A stretch of DNA of 64,000 nt, taken from the NCBI GenBank assembly GCA_025917655.1, contig CP084613.1:3722001-3786000 (forward strand), written 5' to 3'. The notes beneath the pieces are model-generated. The model saw only the letters and a program-made list of their open reading frames with translations, searched no databases and was not told the origin of the DNA. How positions within the stretch are numbered: position 1 is the stretch's first letter; each line of letters starts with the position of its first letter. A program made the translations under genes and the position numbers. This document shows positions 34,392-45,269 of this stretch, in pieces. The stretch comes from Chlorella sorokiniana (Eukaryota; Chlorophyta; Trebouxiophyceae; Chlorellales; Chlorellaceae).

Positions 34392-37300
34392 ATGATCTCC
34401 TACGACCTTGGGAGCCATCCTGCTGGCCGAAGATGTGCCGCCCTTGGCCGAAGCAGTTTTCCCCACAAGGAGCGGCCCAGCGTTGTTGCCCGTGGAAAAA
34501 GAAAGCCAAGAAAGTGCGCTACAGCTGCGCCCTGATAGCCCGATGCATGGAACGACGGTGCCGCCGCTGCGACGGCAATGGCTGAACGTCACGCCTTGCA
34601 TTCCAACTACCGGTGTGTTGCAGGAGTATGGCACTGGCCGCTTACAGATTCCAGGGCTTGCTGATATGTTGGCAGACATGGAGGGAAAGCCCAAAACCGG
34701 CGAAACCGCTAGCCAGAGCAGCAGTGACACCTCATCTGGCAGCAGCATTCGCGGCACGCCGGCACTGCAGCAGCCGGGGGCAGCCCAGGGGCCCACACTG
34801 TCAAGCTACCTCGAGTTTGGGCGGCTGATGGGGAAAGCCCCCAAGAGGTGCAGAAGCGGCTGGCGCTTGCGGACATGTCGCTGCCCGTGGACGAAGCCAG
34901 CGTGCAGTACATGCAGGTGGGCTCGGCAACGCAGGGATTGCGTGGCACAGCTAAGGCCTGCTGGGGGCGTTGACGAGGCAGCAACTTGGTCAGTGTGCAC
35001 AGCTAGGGAGGAGTGGCATCCCCTGCTGAGCAGCTTTATGGGGACACGCGCTGCCGCCTTCCCCGCCACTGCAGGCATGGGAGGAGGAGGAGGAAGAGCA
35101 GTACCGAATGTTTGAAGCGGTTCTGGAAGCGCAGCTGTCAGGACACCAGCCCGCGGGCACCTCCCGTGCGGCCAAGACGCTGCAGCGCAACAAGAACCGT
35201 GCGGCCGCGGTTGTGGACTTGGAGCGCCTTCGCGAGGAGATGCAGGCCAGGCAGCAGGGCGGCGGCCAGGCCGCGCGCCTGTCTGCTTCGGAGCGCAAGC
35301 TGGCCAAGAGCAAGCAGGGCAGCATCGCTTTGCGCAGTGCCTGGGGGCCACGCCAGCTCTGCCACCTGCAGGCGAGCCAACTGCGCATTGTGTCCCGCAC
35401 CCGCCCTGGTGACTGCTGAGGCAAGGTCGTCTGCAAGGTCCTCTTCTGTGACTGAACAATGCGCTGCCATGCCCTGGCCACCCTGCAGGTGGCGACAGCG
35501 GGGCCAACTTCGAGCTGCTAATGCGTCGCCCATCCAAGCCTGCACCGGCTGCCCTCGCCGCTAAGCCAGTGCGGCCACTGGGAGACCAGGTGAGGGGTGG
35601 TTGCTGGCGCTGCTGCGGCTTGGGGTATCACACAGCTCCAACAAAATAGGAAGCAAGTCTACCTAGGTATTGGCGGCAGCAAGGGTGGCGGTTGAATGGG
35701 GTGATAGAGGGCGAACTTGGGTAGGGGCATCAGTTGTGGCAAGGTGGCAATACGAAGCCAGCGCGGCACCAGCTTCCAAGCTTCCATACGGCGGTAGCTG
35801 CCTATGGGCGCGCTGGCCGAGCCGGCTTGCGCATGGGAGCTGCGCTGCCTTGGGGCACAAGCACTGGTGTCTGTGCTGTGCAGCCGCATGCAGCTAGAGG
35901 GCGTGCTAGAGCACTGACTCGCGGCTGGCAGAGCTGACGAGACGGCCTTCGCCGGCCAGCAGCTCTGCCAGCTTGCGCCGCCCCTCGGCGCCGCGGTCAG
36001 TGATAAGCTTCAACTCTGCTAGCGTGATGAGCTTGATGTTCACAAAGCGGACCTCAGTCAGCGGCATGCCTTCTATCCGCTCCGGAACGACTGCATGGCA
36101 GCGCCGGGTTCAAGTTGTGGCAAAGTCAGAGCTGGGGCTTGTTGTTGGAAGGACGGGTAAACCCCGTCAGGCCCAAATCCAGCCACAGCAATTGACCAGT
36201 AAGCTGCTTGAATACTTACAGTCGGGAGCGCCTATCCGTGTGTCGGTCAGGCCCAGCAGCGCGCCAACGCGCCCTGCGCGATTCACCAGCGCCTTGCGCC
36301 GATCCTCTGGAATCGCCTCGTTCACGCCTTCGGCCTCGGTGGACAGCAGCTGCATGTCGTCAATGATGTTGCTGATGCCGCCATGGCCTGCGGAAAGAGG
36401 AGTGAACATGGGGAGACAACTTGTGAAGCAAACACTGTGTCTCCAGTCCCACATTAGCCAGGGGTGCAGAGGTAGTTGCATGTCACGCGTGGCTGCACAA
36501 CCTGCTGCAAGCTGCGAGACGGTGTAGAGCAACTGGAACTGCCAGCTCTTCTTGATGTCTGTCAGCGAGCTGCCAATCTCGTCAGCCGGGGTCTCAATGA
36601 AGAACTCGAGGCCAAAGCCGTTGACATTGTTCTCGCCTGCAGTGGCAACAAAAAAACCTCCCATACATTTTTGCCATGCGGCTCTCGTTTCACTAGTAGA
36701 AACAACCATAATGTTACTCCTGCTCTGCTCTTTGCGAGTGCAGCGCAAACGCTTGCTGAAGCTGCAAACGCCAAAGCGCCGCTTCCTCATGCTCATGTTG
36801 CCCACCGTGGTGGTACCACCCACCCTCATGAATATCATCAAATGGGTCGCTAAGGCCGTCACTAACAATCATGACGTTCCCGTTTGGTCGATGGATGACC
36901 CGGAAGTTCTGCCGCATGGCAGGCCACTTGGGCCCCGCCATCAACGAGCTGCTGTTAGGGCTCTGCCCGAGCGCAAAGGGCTCGAGGCTGCCAAGGCTGC
37001 GCCAAACGCGCTCGCGTGCTGCGCTGCTCTGCTCCACTAGCTCCTCAACTGCAGGCAGGGAGCAGGGGGTCACGTGCAGGCCGAGGCTGCTGACACGAGA
37101 CCCTGCCGCAAGGTGCAAGAGCCGTCACCGCCGCTGGTCGCCCACCTGTTGCAGCAGGAACTTGCGGTTGCATCAGGTTCAGCGGCTGCAGGTACTGGTC
37201 ATGGTTTGCGTCTTCTCTGTGACCGCAGCAGGAGAAGCAGTCCAGAAAGCTGCTCCACACGTTCGTGGTGGGCATACTTTGTTATGCCGCCGCCTGCTCC

Positions 37301-40300
37301 TCCGAGTGCTCAAAGCCTGGTCCCGCCTTGCTGGGCACTTCGGCGCCTGGGGGAGGTGCTGCAGTGACCGGGAGACTGGGGGTTGTGGCCAAAAGATGAA
37401 AGGCCGATCGATGGGTTTGGGGGATAATCGACAAAGCTTCCGCAGCTAATTTCATATTACCGAGCCCTGGAAGGATGGGTGGGGCTGGATGTACTCCGCC
37501 CTGCGTACTGCGCAGGCCCGTCTGTCGCCGCTGCGCTCCCACCGCGGGAACTTGCATAAAAACCGCAGGCCTCCCTGACGCAGGATGCTGATGTGGACCA
37601 ACTCGTGGACAATGAGCTGGAGTTGGAAGAAGCCTGGGCAGAAGTGGAAGCGTACGAAACTGTGCAGCCCGCGACATCCGCGCCAGAGCCGCCAGTCAGC
37701 TATGCAGATTTCGACAATCTGCTGGGCAAGCCTGGCGGTCAGGCCCCAAAGATGCCAAGAAAGGCCAAGGTCAATGGCAGCAGTTCCACTTTTACCGCTT
37801 CTGCACGCGGCAGCCTGGCAGCCGTCGAGCAGCTGCGTGGAGCGCTGTCGGAGCCCCCTACCCCTCCCCAGCCAGCAAAGTCCAAGGAGGGATGGGTGCA
37901 GCTCAACCTGGGCCAAGGGCCAGCCACCCCCAAACGTCCAGCACCCCCTCAAAGCCCGTATCCCTCAAGGCCAAGCCTGTGGCCACCGCAGCAGCACGGC
38001 AGGCTGCAAGGCGTCCGGATCCACCTGCGCCCCCAACCCTTGCAGCCAAGCCTGCGCGATCGGCGGCAGCGGCGCCGCCCGCTGCGCAACCTGCGAGTCC
38101 GGCACTCGCCTCCCAGCCGCCGCCACAGCTTGCAGGCAAGCCGTCCCTGCCTGCGCATGCACCGCAGCCACCGGCAGCAACGCCGCCACCCGCGCCCAAG
38201 TCCGCCAACGCCCAGGCTCCGCCAAAGCCAGCAGTACAGGCTGCACCGATTGATGCCACAAGCCTGGAAAAGCCAGCCCCTCGTGCTGCTGCGGAGCCTG
38301 TACAGCCTGCCAAGCCCCTGCCAGCTGCAGCACCTGTGGAGCCTGTACAGCCTGCCAAGCCCCTGCCAGCTGCAGCACCTGTGGAGCCTGTACAGCCTGC
38401 CAAGCCCCTGCCAGCTGCAGCACCTGCGGAGCCTGTACAGCCTGCCAAGCCCCTGCCAGCTGCAGCACCTGCGGCCGCTGCCAGCGAGCGGGCGGGTGAG
38501 GCATCCCAGCCAGCTGCGGCGCTGCCGCCCTCACAGCGACTGCAGAAGCCGGCGCCGCCGCCGCCGGCACGTGCCAGTGAGCAGGCGCAAGCAGAGCGGC
38601 GGGCAAGGAATGCGGAGTACGGCGCGCAGCGGCTGCTGGACCGTGGGGTGGAGGCGGTGACGGTGTGGCAGGCCAACGCTGCCGGCGTGCTTGTCCGCAA
38701 CGAGCGCTTGTCTGGTGAGACCCCTGCTGCCTGCGGCCCTGTTGCTCCTGGTTGTCACATGGTTGCAAGGGAGTGCAGTGCCAGGTGAACGGAGGTTGAT
38801 GGCCCGCCTGCATCGCCAAGCTTGCCGGTGTGTGCCCGCCTGCCCGCCTGTAGGGTTCATCCCGCTCTCGCTGCTGGCGCCCGCCAGCGTGGCAGCTGTG
38901 CTGCGGGAGGAGCAGATGCTGCTGGCCGCAGTGTCCGCGGGGCGCTGGTGGCGCGGCAGGAGGGGCCCCAGCCAGAGGGGGAGGCTGGGCTGGATGCCGC
39001 AACACGCAGCGCCTTCCGTCGCCAGGCTCTGGCGGCGGTGCTGAAGGGCAAGCAGGTGGAGGCGCGGGTGGTGAATGTGGAGGAGGGTAGCGGCAGGGTC
39101 GTGCTGTCCGGTGAGTGCCCGCCCGGCTGTCGCTTGTGCTTTGCCGCTCCGGGCCTCCTCCCTGCGTTGCGCAGCAAGGATGGGGTGTGCAGGACAGCAC
39201 AGGCAGAGCCCCTGTTTGTCCCCAACACCCACCCTTCACAGAGCGTGCGGCCATGCAAGGGGGACAGAACGCGACGCGTGCGCAGCCCTCCCCGCAGCAG
39301 CTGCAGGCGGCTGCAGAGCTGCTGGGGCAGACGGTGGATGCCAGAGGTGAGGAAGCCGGGCGCCAGGCCTTATGGGCAACGCGGTGCCCTCGCCAACCAG
39401 GCTGGCCGCGGCTTCGTGCGCCTGCCACCTCACGCTGCTGCGCAGCGCGGCCTGGCACCCTCCATCCTCTCCTGCACCTGCCTCCACCGGTAACTCTTTG
39501 CTGCACTGACCCGTCCCCCTCGCCCTGCTGCCTTCAGTGCTGGCGGTGAAGCCGTTTGGCTGCTTTGTGGAGTTTGAGGTGGAGGGGCAGGGCAGCCTGG
39601 TAGGCCTGGTCCACCGCCAGGAGCTTTCCTGGGACCCAGCTGCGGATCCCGCGCAGGCGGTGCAGGTGCGTGCCCCGCCTGACGCTCCTTAGCAGGAAGC
39701 TTGCCGGGTGTGGGTGGGCGGTGGTTGGCCGGCTGGGTGGCGTGGCAGGTCAGGAACAACCCTCGGGCGCCTGCTGCAGTGGCGTCACCTATGCTTGTGT
39801 GCTAATGTTATCAGTCTGGCATACTGCCTGCTGCAGGTGGGGCAGCGTGTGCAGGCGGCGGTGCTGCACGTGGACTCCGCCAAGGCCCGCGTCTTCCTGT
39901 CGGTGCGCCGCACCACAAACAACCCGCTGCTGGAGACGCTGGACTCGCTGGTGGCGGGCTCGGCGGCGGCGACGGCAGGAAACGATGGTGGCCCGGGCGC
40001 CGTCGACCAGCGCCCGCGCCTGGGGGACATGCCGGAGGCGCTGCGCTTCTGCGACCTGCTGCGGCAGCGGCCTGGGGTGGCGGCGGCGGAGCCCGGGGTG
40101 CGGCTGCAGTCCCGCGCCGCCGCCCAGGAGCTGGAGGTTTACCTGTCCACCAAAAGCGCCTCAAGCGGCACAGAAGCCCCGTCAGATGTCGGCGCCGCGG
40201 AAAGCTTCAGCCTGGTGCTGCGCAAGGGGCAGAGCGTGCAGGAGGTGGCGGTGACGGCGGCGCTCAGCCGGGACGAGATGCGGGAGCTGGCGACAGCCTG

Positions 40301-40340
40301 CGTCACAGAGGTGGCTCAGGAGATTGCTTCTGTGTCGTAG
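34392..40340 (+). CDS. S1 RNA-binding-domain protein, probably plastid; gene carries a nested gene in an intron
   Basis: The start is tentative: ATG 34392 opens a basic leader (MISYDLGSHPAGRRCAALGR). An acceptor before EYGTGRLQIPGLADMLADME (34625) begins the next clear exon. It continues YLEFGRLMG (C run 34838-34842 short by one), QKRLALADMSLPVDEASVQY, and a Glu-rich exon from about 35080 with KTLQRNKNRAAAVVDLERLR. A short exon, GDSGANFELLMRRPSKPAPA, ends at 35589. The next exon consistent in phase starts at 37584 (DADVDQLVDNELELEEAWAE). A Pro/Ala-rich low-complexity part with four 45-base repeats follows. A first, degenerate S1 repeat includes GFIPLSLLAPASVAAVLREE (38856). The second is VLAVKPFGCFVEFEVEGQGS to VFLSVRRTTNNPLLETLDSL (39538-39960). 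The C-terminus, LSRDEMRELATACVTEVAQE, ends at 40340. One-base slips lie at about 37946 and 38940. Two-S1 proteins of plastids resemble this. Confidence 0.75.
35590..37583 (+). other. ~2 kb intron of the S1-domain gene hosting an antisense gene
   Basis: The donor is CCAG/GTGAGG after 35589 and the acceptor GACGCAG before 37584. Both exons meet at a codon boundary. The exon at 37584 has no in-frame ATG before an upstream stop (TAA near 37563), so it must be spliced to something upstream. The nearest compatible exon is the one ending at 35589. All other introns in this gene are a few hundred bases or less. Confidence 0.6.
35906..37275 (-). CDS. Uncharacterised protein, possibly SUFU-like; nested antisense in an intron
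   Basis: The minus-strand ATG at 37275 starts MPTTNVWSSFLDCFSCCGHR; the CFSCC cluster could be lipidated. Exons then give VEELVEQSSAARERVWRSLG, WPAMRQNFRVIHRPNGNVMI then VSDGLSDPFDDIHEGG (about 37045-36835), NNVNGFGLEFFIETPADEIG then WQFQLLYTVSQ (36640-36525), GHGGISNIIDDMQLLSTEAE then LVNRAGRVGALLGLTDTRIG (36390-36225), and a last exon, VVPERIEGMPLTEVRFVNIK then LITLAELKLITDRGAEGRRK, stopping at 35906. The order of motifs (S-D-G-L-S-D-P, then G-F-G-L-E-F, then a W-x-F-x-L-L-Y helix) recalls bacterial suppressor-of-fused-domain proteins, but only loosely. No signal peptide or membrane helix. The frame is clean across five exons, so it is a real gene. Confidence 0.55.
38294..38473. repeat. Four tandem 45-base coding repeats
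   Basis: Units at 38294, 38339, 38384 and 38429 are near-identical and in frame. Each codes for EPVQPAKPLPAAAP plus Val or Ala. Near-identity at the DNA level points to recent expansion. The segment forms a flexible Pro/Ala/Lys linker before the S1 repeats. Confidence 0.95.
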
Positions 40341-40549
40341 AGCGCTGTTTCCGGTGTGCACAGCCCTTGGGCCAGTGTGAGCAGTTCGTCAAAGTCGGGG
40401 CTGGCCGGTGACGTGGCACCGGATGATTGGAAGGTTCATTCTCTCGCGCGGTTCGTGCAAGATTTCATTCAGTGTTTCAAGCAAATTATTCTGATCGCAG
40501 TTGTATGATAGCTTAGACTTTTGGTCGCGACCGAGTGTATCGTGTCGGC

Positions 40550-43500
40550 ATGGAGGAGGTTCTCCCGCTGGCAAGGGCGCTAGCTGCTGTCGCGAGGGGC
40601 CTGGCGCCGCTGAGGGCCCTTGGGTTTGCGGGTGAGCGCCCACATGCCGAAGCACATTCCTAATTTCTTGTGTTACAAAAAGAGCCATTAACTTTAAATT
40701 CCTCCACCAAAACTTACAGGATGTGCAGCTCCAGTCAGCGGAGCACCCCAGGCGTTGGCAGCAGCGCAAACAGTGCATACTGGCGGCAGCGCCGCCGCCG
40801 TGCTGGCTGCAACATCTGCTGCCGCCCTGGCGGCCGGCCTGCTGGGCTCCACGCTCGCCCTGTGCGAGGCAAGCTATAGTGACTGCAGTATTGACCGGAC
40901 GCCTGGAATGTTGTGTGGCTGGGCATGGGGGCTACGCAGCCTTCAAATCAAGCCAGTGACGTTGTGGGCCGTCGACTGTGTCCTCCCGCAAGCAGGCTGC
41001 CGAAGATGGCAGCACAGACCCTGCCGCGATCCAGGCTGCCGTGCTTGACCTGTGGAGCCGCCTGGACGAGCAGTTGCACCGGATGGAGGCGTCGCTGCCA
41101 AGCGGGACGCAACTGCCGCCGTGAGCACACCCGCCGCCTGGTCCTGCATCCGTCCTGGTGACGTCGGTGCTGCGCCTGGGTGCTCTGTGTTCCTACACAC
41201 GCTCGTTTTCCAACGCCTTCTGGCCGCACGCTCTGCAGCATTCCCAGGCCTAGTGTGGAGGTGCGGCGTGGCGGCGAGGTGGAGGTGGTGTTTGAGATCC
41301 CGCAGCAGCTGGACATCCCAGGTGTGTGGGTCGCTGCTGTGCGCCAGTTGGCTCCGCTGACCCTTGGTTCCCCCGCTTGCCAACACCAGCTCAAGGTACA
41401 GCTCGTTATGCTGGTGCTGATCGCTTTGCGCTTGCTCCCTCTGGCGTGCAGGAGCGCTGCGTGCGCTGCGGCGCCAGCTGCGCAGCCCCGCATTTGCCAG
41501 CCTGGAGGAGGGTGCCCAGGGCAGCGCCGTCAGCGAGAGCAGCACCAGCGGCAGCGAGGGCAGGGCCACACAGATCGTGCGGCGGTCCAGGGGTGAGCCG
41601 CGCTGCCCAGCCGCGCCATGTCAGCGTTGGTGAGGGCATCAGGCGGTACATATGTCGTATGTACCGGCAGAGCTCCATCCCAGAGTGCCATTCCCCCACC
41701 CGCACACCCTATGTGCCCGCACGCCCCCCCAACACACACCACCACCACACACACTCACACAACAACAGACTTCCCGCTGCCACAGGCCTGGGGAGCCTGT
41801 GTGGAGGTGCTTGAGCCCCACGAAAGCTCGCGCCCAGCCCGCCTCTGCTTCCGTGGCCGTGCCTCCCAGCGCGACCTCGCCCTCATGGCCGCCACCTTGC
41901 AAGCCGCGATGCAGCCGCGGCGGCGGGGGCCCGTGGAGGTGCGTCCATGCCTTGGCTGAAAACCTGGTGCGAGGCCAGTGGGGCTTGCTCCAGGAATGCA
42001 GGTCTGCCTGGCGCACAACGTCAGCCGTAGCGCTGGCAGCATGCGCCCTGTCAGCGGCCAGCACCCACACCCATGATTCGCGCTCCGGTCCTGCCACCCG
42101 CAGGAGCTGCAAGAGTGGGGCCAGCTGTTTGAGGGGACGCCCTGGGGGCCCGTTTGCCGCCGTCGACCCCTTCTTGGCGCACCTGAGGGGGTTCATCCAG
42201 GACTTTGAGCGCATGGCGCAGGGTGGGCAAGCCGCCGCGGGCTTGCTGCACCGGTGAACGTGCATTGGGTTCCAGCCACAGCCTGAGGCCAGCTTTGCGT
42301 GTGCCCTCCCCTGCCTCAGGCGAGGCCTGGCAGCTGGGCGGCGACGATGACGAAGCCGACGGCTGGGGGCGAACGCGACACGGAGCCCACTCCGCCGCGA
42401 CGCCCCAAGCGCTTTGACGAGTGGGGCGCCGGCGGCAGCAGCTGGCCACAGCGGCTGGAGGGCGGCGGGCGGCGTGTGCCGCTGCAGGGCGGCGAGGGTG
42501 GCCAGCTGAGCGAGGAGCAGACGGAGGAGCAGCGCAAGCAGCGCCAGCTGGCGGCCGCAGTCCGCAAGCTGGAGAAGATGGGCGCGCAGGTGGGCAGCTG
42601 TTAAAACTTTGCGGACGGCCCTCGCCGCGGCTTTGTCAGTCTCCGCTACAGGCGGAAGGTTGCAACCACCACTTCGATATGCTCGCGCCCCCGCGCCCCA
42701 CCGTCAGGTGTTTGTTCACGATCGGAAGGAGGCTGTGGACTGGGGCATCCTGGCTGGTTATGAGGAACAGAAGCGGCAGATCGAGGACACGCTGCTGCGC
42801 TGGCGCTGCTGCACCCGGGTGCGGAGCTGGCAGCAGGGAGCCTGGGTTGCTGCAGACACAAGCCGCCGCGTGCTTTGCAGTGCATTGCATTGTGCGCTTT
42901 ATTGAGGCTTGGCTGCTGCACCCGTGCCGCAGAAGTTTACAACGAAATAGCCAAAGGCACCCGCCGCCAGTTTGCGCCCAACCGCCCGCGCGCTGTGCTG
43001 TTTGAGGGGTGCGCCAGCTGGTTCTGCGCCCGGCCACATGCTCTCACGTTGTGGCTGATGCTTGAGCCTGTCTCAGTAGTGGGGGCAGTATCTTGCTCTG
43101 GTGCTCTCGGGCAGTGGTTGTGGGGTGTTATGCTCTTAGGAGTTGTTTCCTCTGTGGCGCTGCAGCCCGCCTGGCACTGGCAAGACGACCTCCGCCCGCA
43201 TCATTGCCTCCCAGGTGACCTGTTGCTTGCATCTAGGCTGTCCCAGATGTCATGTCCATTGGAAGCTCCGCTCCCTCAGCGGAAGTGCTCCGCCCACCAC
43301 CATGCTTGCCTCCAAACCTGCGCGGCCGTCCTTTGCAGGCCGCCGTACCGCTGGTGTACATCCCGCTGGAGGCGGTGGTGTCAAAGTGGTACGGCGAGAG
43401 CGAAAAATGCTGGCGGGTGAGCGGGAACAGCACAAACGGGCTGCACCCTGCAATGTTGTCCTTGTTGCCTGGCACTGCCAGAATTTCACAGCTCCCTTCC

Positions 43501-44819
43501 GTGCCAGAAGCCTTGGCGATGGCCGCCTGTGTGCCGACTTCCAACCCACCCTGCCGCTGTCGCTGCTACGCAGACATGCTGAAGACGTGCGAGCAGTTCC
43601 CCGATGGCTGCATCATTTTCCTGGATGAGCTGGACGCGCTGGCCACGTCGCGCTCTACCGGTGAGGTGGCACAGCGTGCGCAGCAGGGCATGCCCAGGGG
43701 TACGGCAGCGGCAGCCAGCGTGGTGAGCTTGACAGCACACATGGAGACACAGGAGGGGCCATGCAGCGGGAATGGCTCACTTGCGTCAGCAATGCGAGCA
43801 ACCTAGCAAGGGACAGCTCATGCCCAGCGCTGCACACCGCGTGGCCCTTGCTTGCCAGCGCTCATGGCAAGGTCTAGGGTCTAAGTCACCGCTGCGCGGG
43901 CCGCCAATCATCGCACATGCAGAGATGCACGAGGCGACTCGTCGTGTGCTGGGTGTGCTGCTGCGCCACCTGGACGGCTTCGACTCCAGCAAGCGCACAG
44001 TCGTGATTGGAGCGACCAACCGCAAGCAGGCGCGTGCCGACCTGCCTGCGCCCGCCACGAGCGAGCATCGCATGCCGCTCTGCCATGTGCCTGGCGTTGG
44101 GCCGGCCCTGCCAGTGACCTGAGCTGTCAACAGAGTGATTGATGTGAGCCTCCTGCTTTTGAAGCGTTCCTGCCGCTGCTCCCTCGAGCAGGACCTGGAC
44201 CCGGCTCTCACCTCGCGCTTCTCCACCTCCATCAACTTTGGGCTCCCCAGCGAGAAGTGCAGGTTGGACGCTGTGTGTGGGGAGACCTGCTCGACGACGG
44301 CTAGCTGCTGCGGGCTGTGCGTCCTGGTTGTTGTTTGAAACCCAGTGCCGCTGGCCCTTCTGTGCTGGCTCCCGGGGCAGGGCCGAGATACTGAAGCAGT
44401 ACGCCCGCCACCTCAGCGACGCGGAGGTGTTGGCGCTGGCGGAGGCTACGCCGGGCATGGCAGGGCGCGACCTCAAGGACGTGTGCGAGCAAGCAGAGCG
44501 GCGATGGGCCAGCAAGGCAAGCACTGGATGGGGTGGGGGTGGGGGTGGGTGGGGGTGGGGGGGGCGCGCGCGTGAGGGAGCGGGACTTGTCCTGCAGCCA
44601 TGGGCAGCCTGATCATATCCCGTGAACATGCGGCGGTAGCTCCTGGGCTGCATGGTCGAGCGCTGTAGGCGGCCCTGCCTCCCGCTTGCACAGATCATCC
44701 GCGGCAAGGCCAAGCAGTCGCTGCCGCCAGTGGCCGTGTATCTTTCGGCAGCGCGTCAGCGGCTGAGGGAAATTGCGGGGCTCCCTGGAGACGACCTGAC
44801 CAAGCTGCAGTCCACCTGA
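40550..44819 (+). CDS. AAA+ ATPase with N-terminal membrane-type segment
   Basis: The ATG at 40550 starts MEEVLPLARALAAVARGLAP, then, after an intron, an Ala-rich hydrophobic stretch (AAAVLAATSAAALAAGLLGS) that could be a membrane anchor. Middle exons: LDLWSRLDEQLHRMEASLPS, PSVEVRRGGEVEVVFEIPQQ, ACVEVLEPHESSRPARLCFR, GFIQDFERMAQGG, and a Glu/Gln-rich coiled coil, LSEEQTEEQRKQRQLAAAVR. The AAA module begins at about 42708 (VFVHDRKEAVDWGILAGYEE). Walker A is EG/PPGTGKTTSARIIASQ, split by an intron (43012-43167). Then come PLVYIPLEAVVSKWYGESEK and Walker B IIFLDELDAL (43612). EMHEATRRVLGVLLRHLDGF, ATNRK, DLDPALTSRFSTSINFGLPS, then GMAGRDLKDVCEQAERRWAS and IIRGKAKQSLPPVAVYLSAA follow to 44819. 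It matches plant AAA-ATPases of unknown substrate. One-base slips lie at about 42138, 42375 and 43403-43407. Confidence 0.88.
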
Positions 44820-45269
44820 AGAGGTTTCGCTCTGCTGTGGAGTAACATCCCCATCAGCAAGAACAAGCAGCCCTCAGGAGGCAGCGGCGTTAGATGGGAC
44901 ACCAACTTTCTGTTTTGAGTGCTTGCATTGCTGCATCACCGTTCACTGTAGTAATCGCGTGTTCAACTGTGGCAAGGCAGCCCTTCAACCCCGGAAAGCG
45001 AGGGTTTCCGTGCGCGCCCGATACTGCGCTGAGCGCGGAATAGGGAAGAATTGGTATTGTTGAAGCTGAAAAGCGGGGTGCCGGGACGTAAAAAGGGCCC
45101 TAGTGGTCTGGCGGCGCAACGGTTAAGGGTAGAAGGCATGGGGCGCCCAACTTGCCGTGTGGCCCATCCTGGGGCCGCGGAGCTGTCCCGCGCGCTTTCA
45201 TGTCATCTACATCCACGTTTCCTACGACTGTGTCTGTGTGTTAGACTCTAGACGCCGCAGTGGTGAAAT
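44820..45269. other. Intergenic region upstream of the GATA gene
   Basis: 450 bases, AT-richer at first. An ATG at 45138 opens a frame closed after 37 codons. No other feature is seen. Confidence 0.4.

Noticed and set aside
38294-38473. Tandem repeats as a CRISPR array
   Set aside because: Units are contiguous with no spacers, and they code in frame.
37902-39506. Long minus-strand ORFs opposite the S1-domain gene
   Set aside because: Pro/Gly/Ala-rich shadows of the repetitive linker. The plus strand carries the S1 motifs.
45090-45170. Possible tRNA-like segment
   Set aside because: No B-box sequence and no cloverleaf could be drawn.
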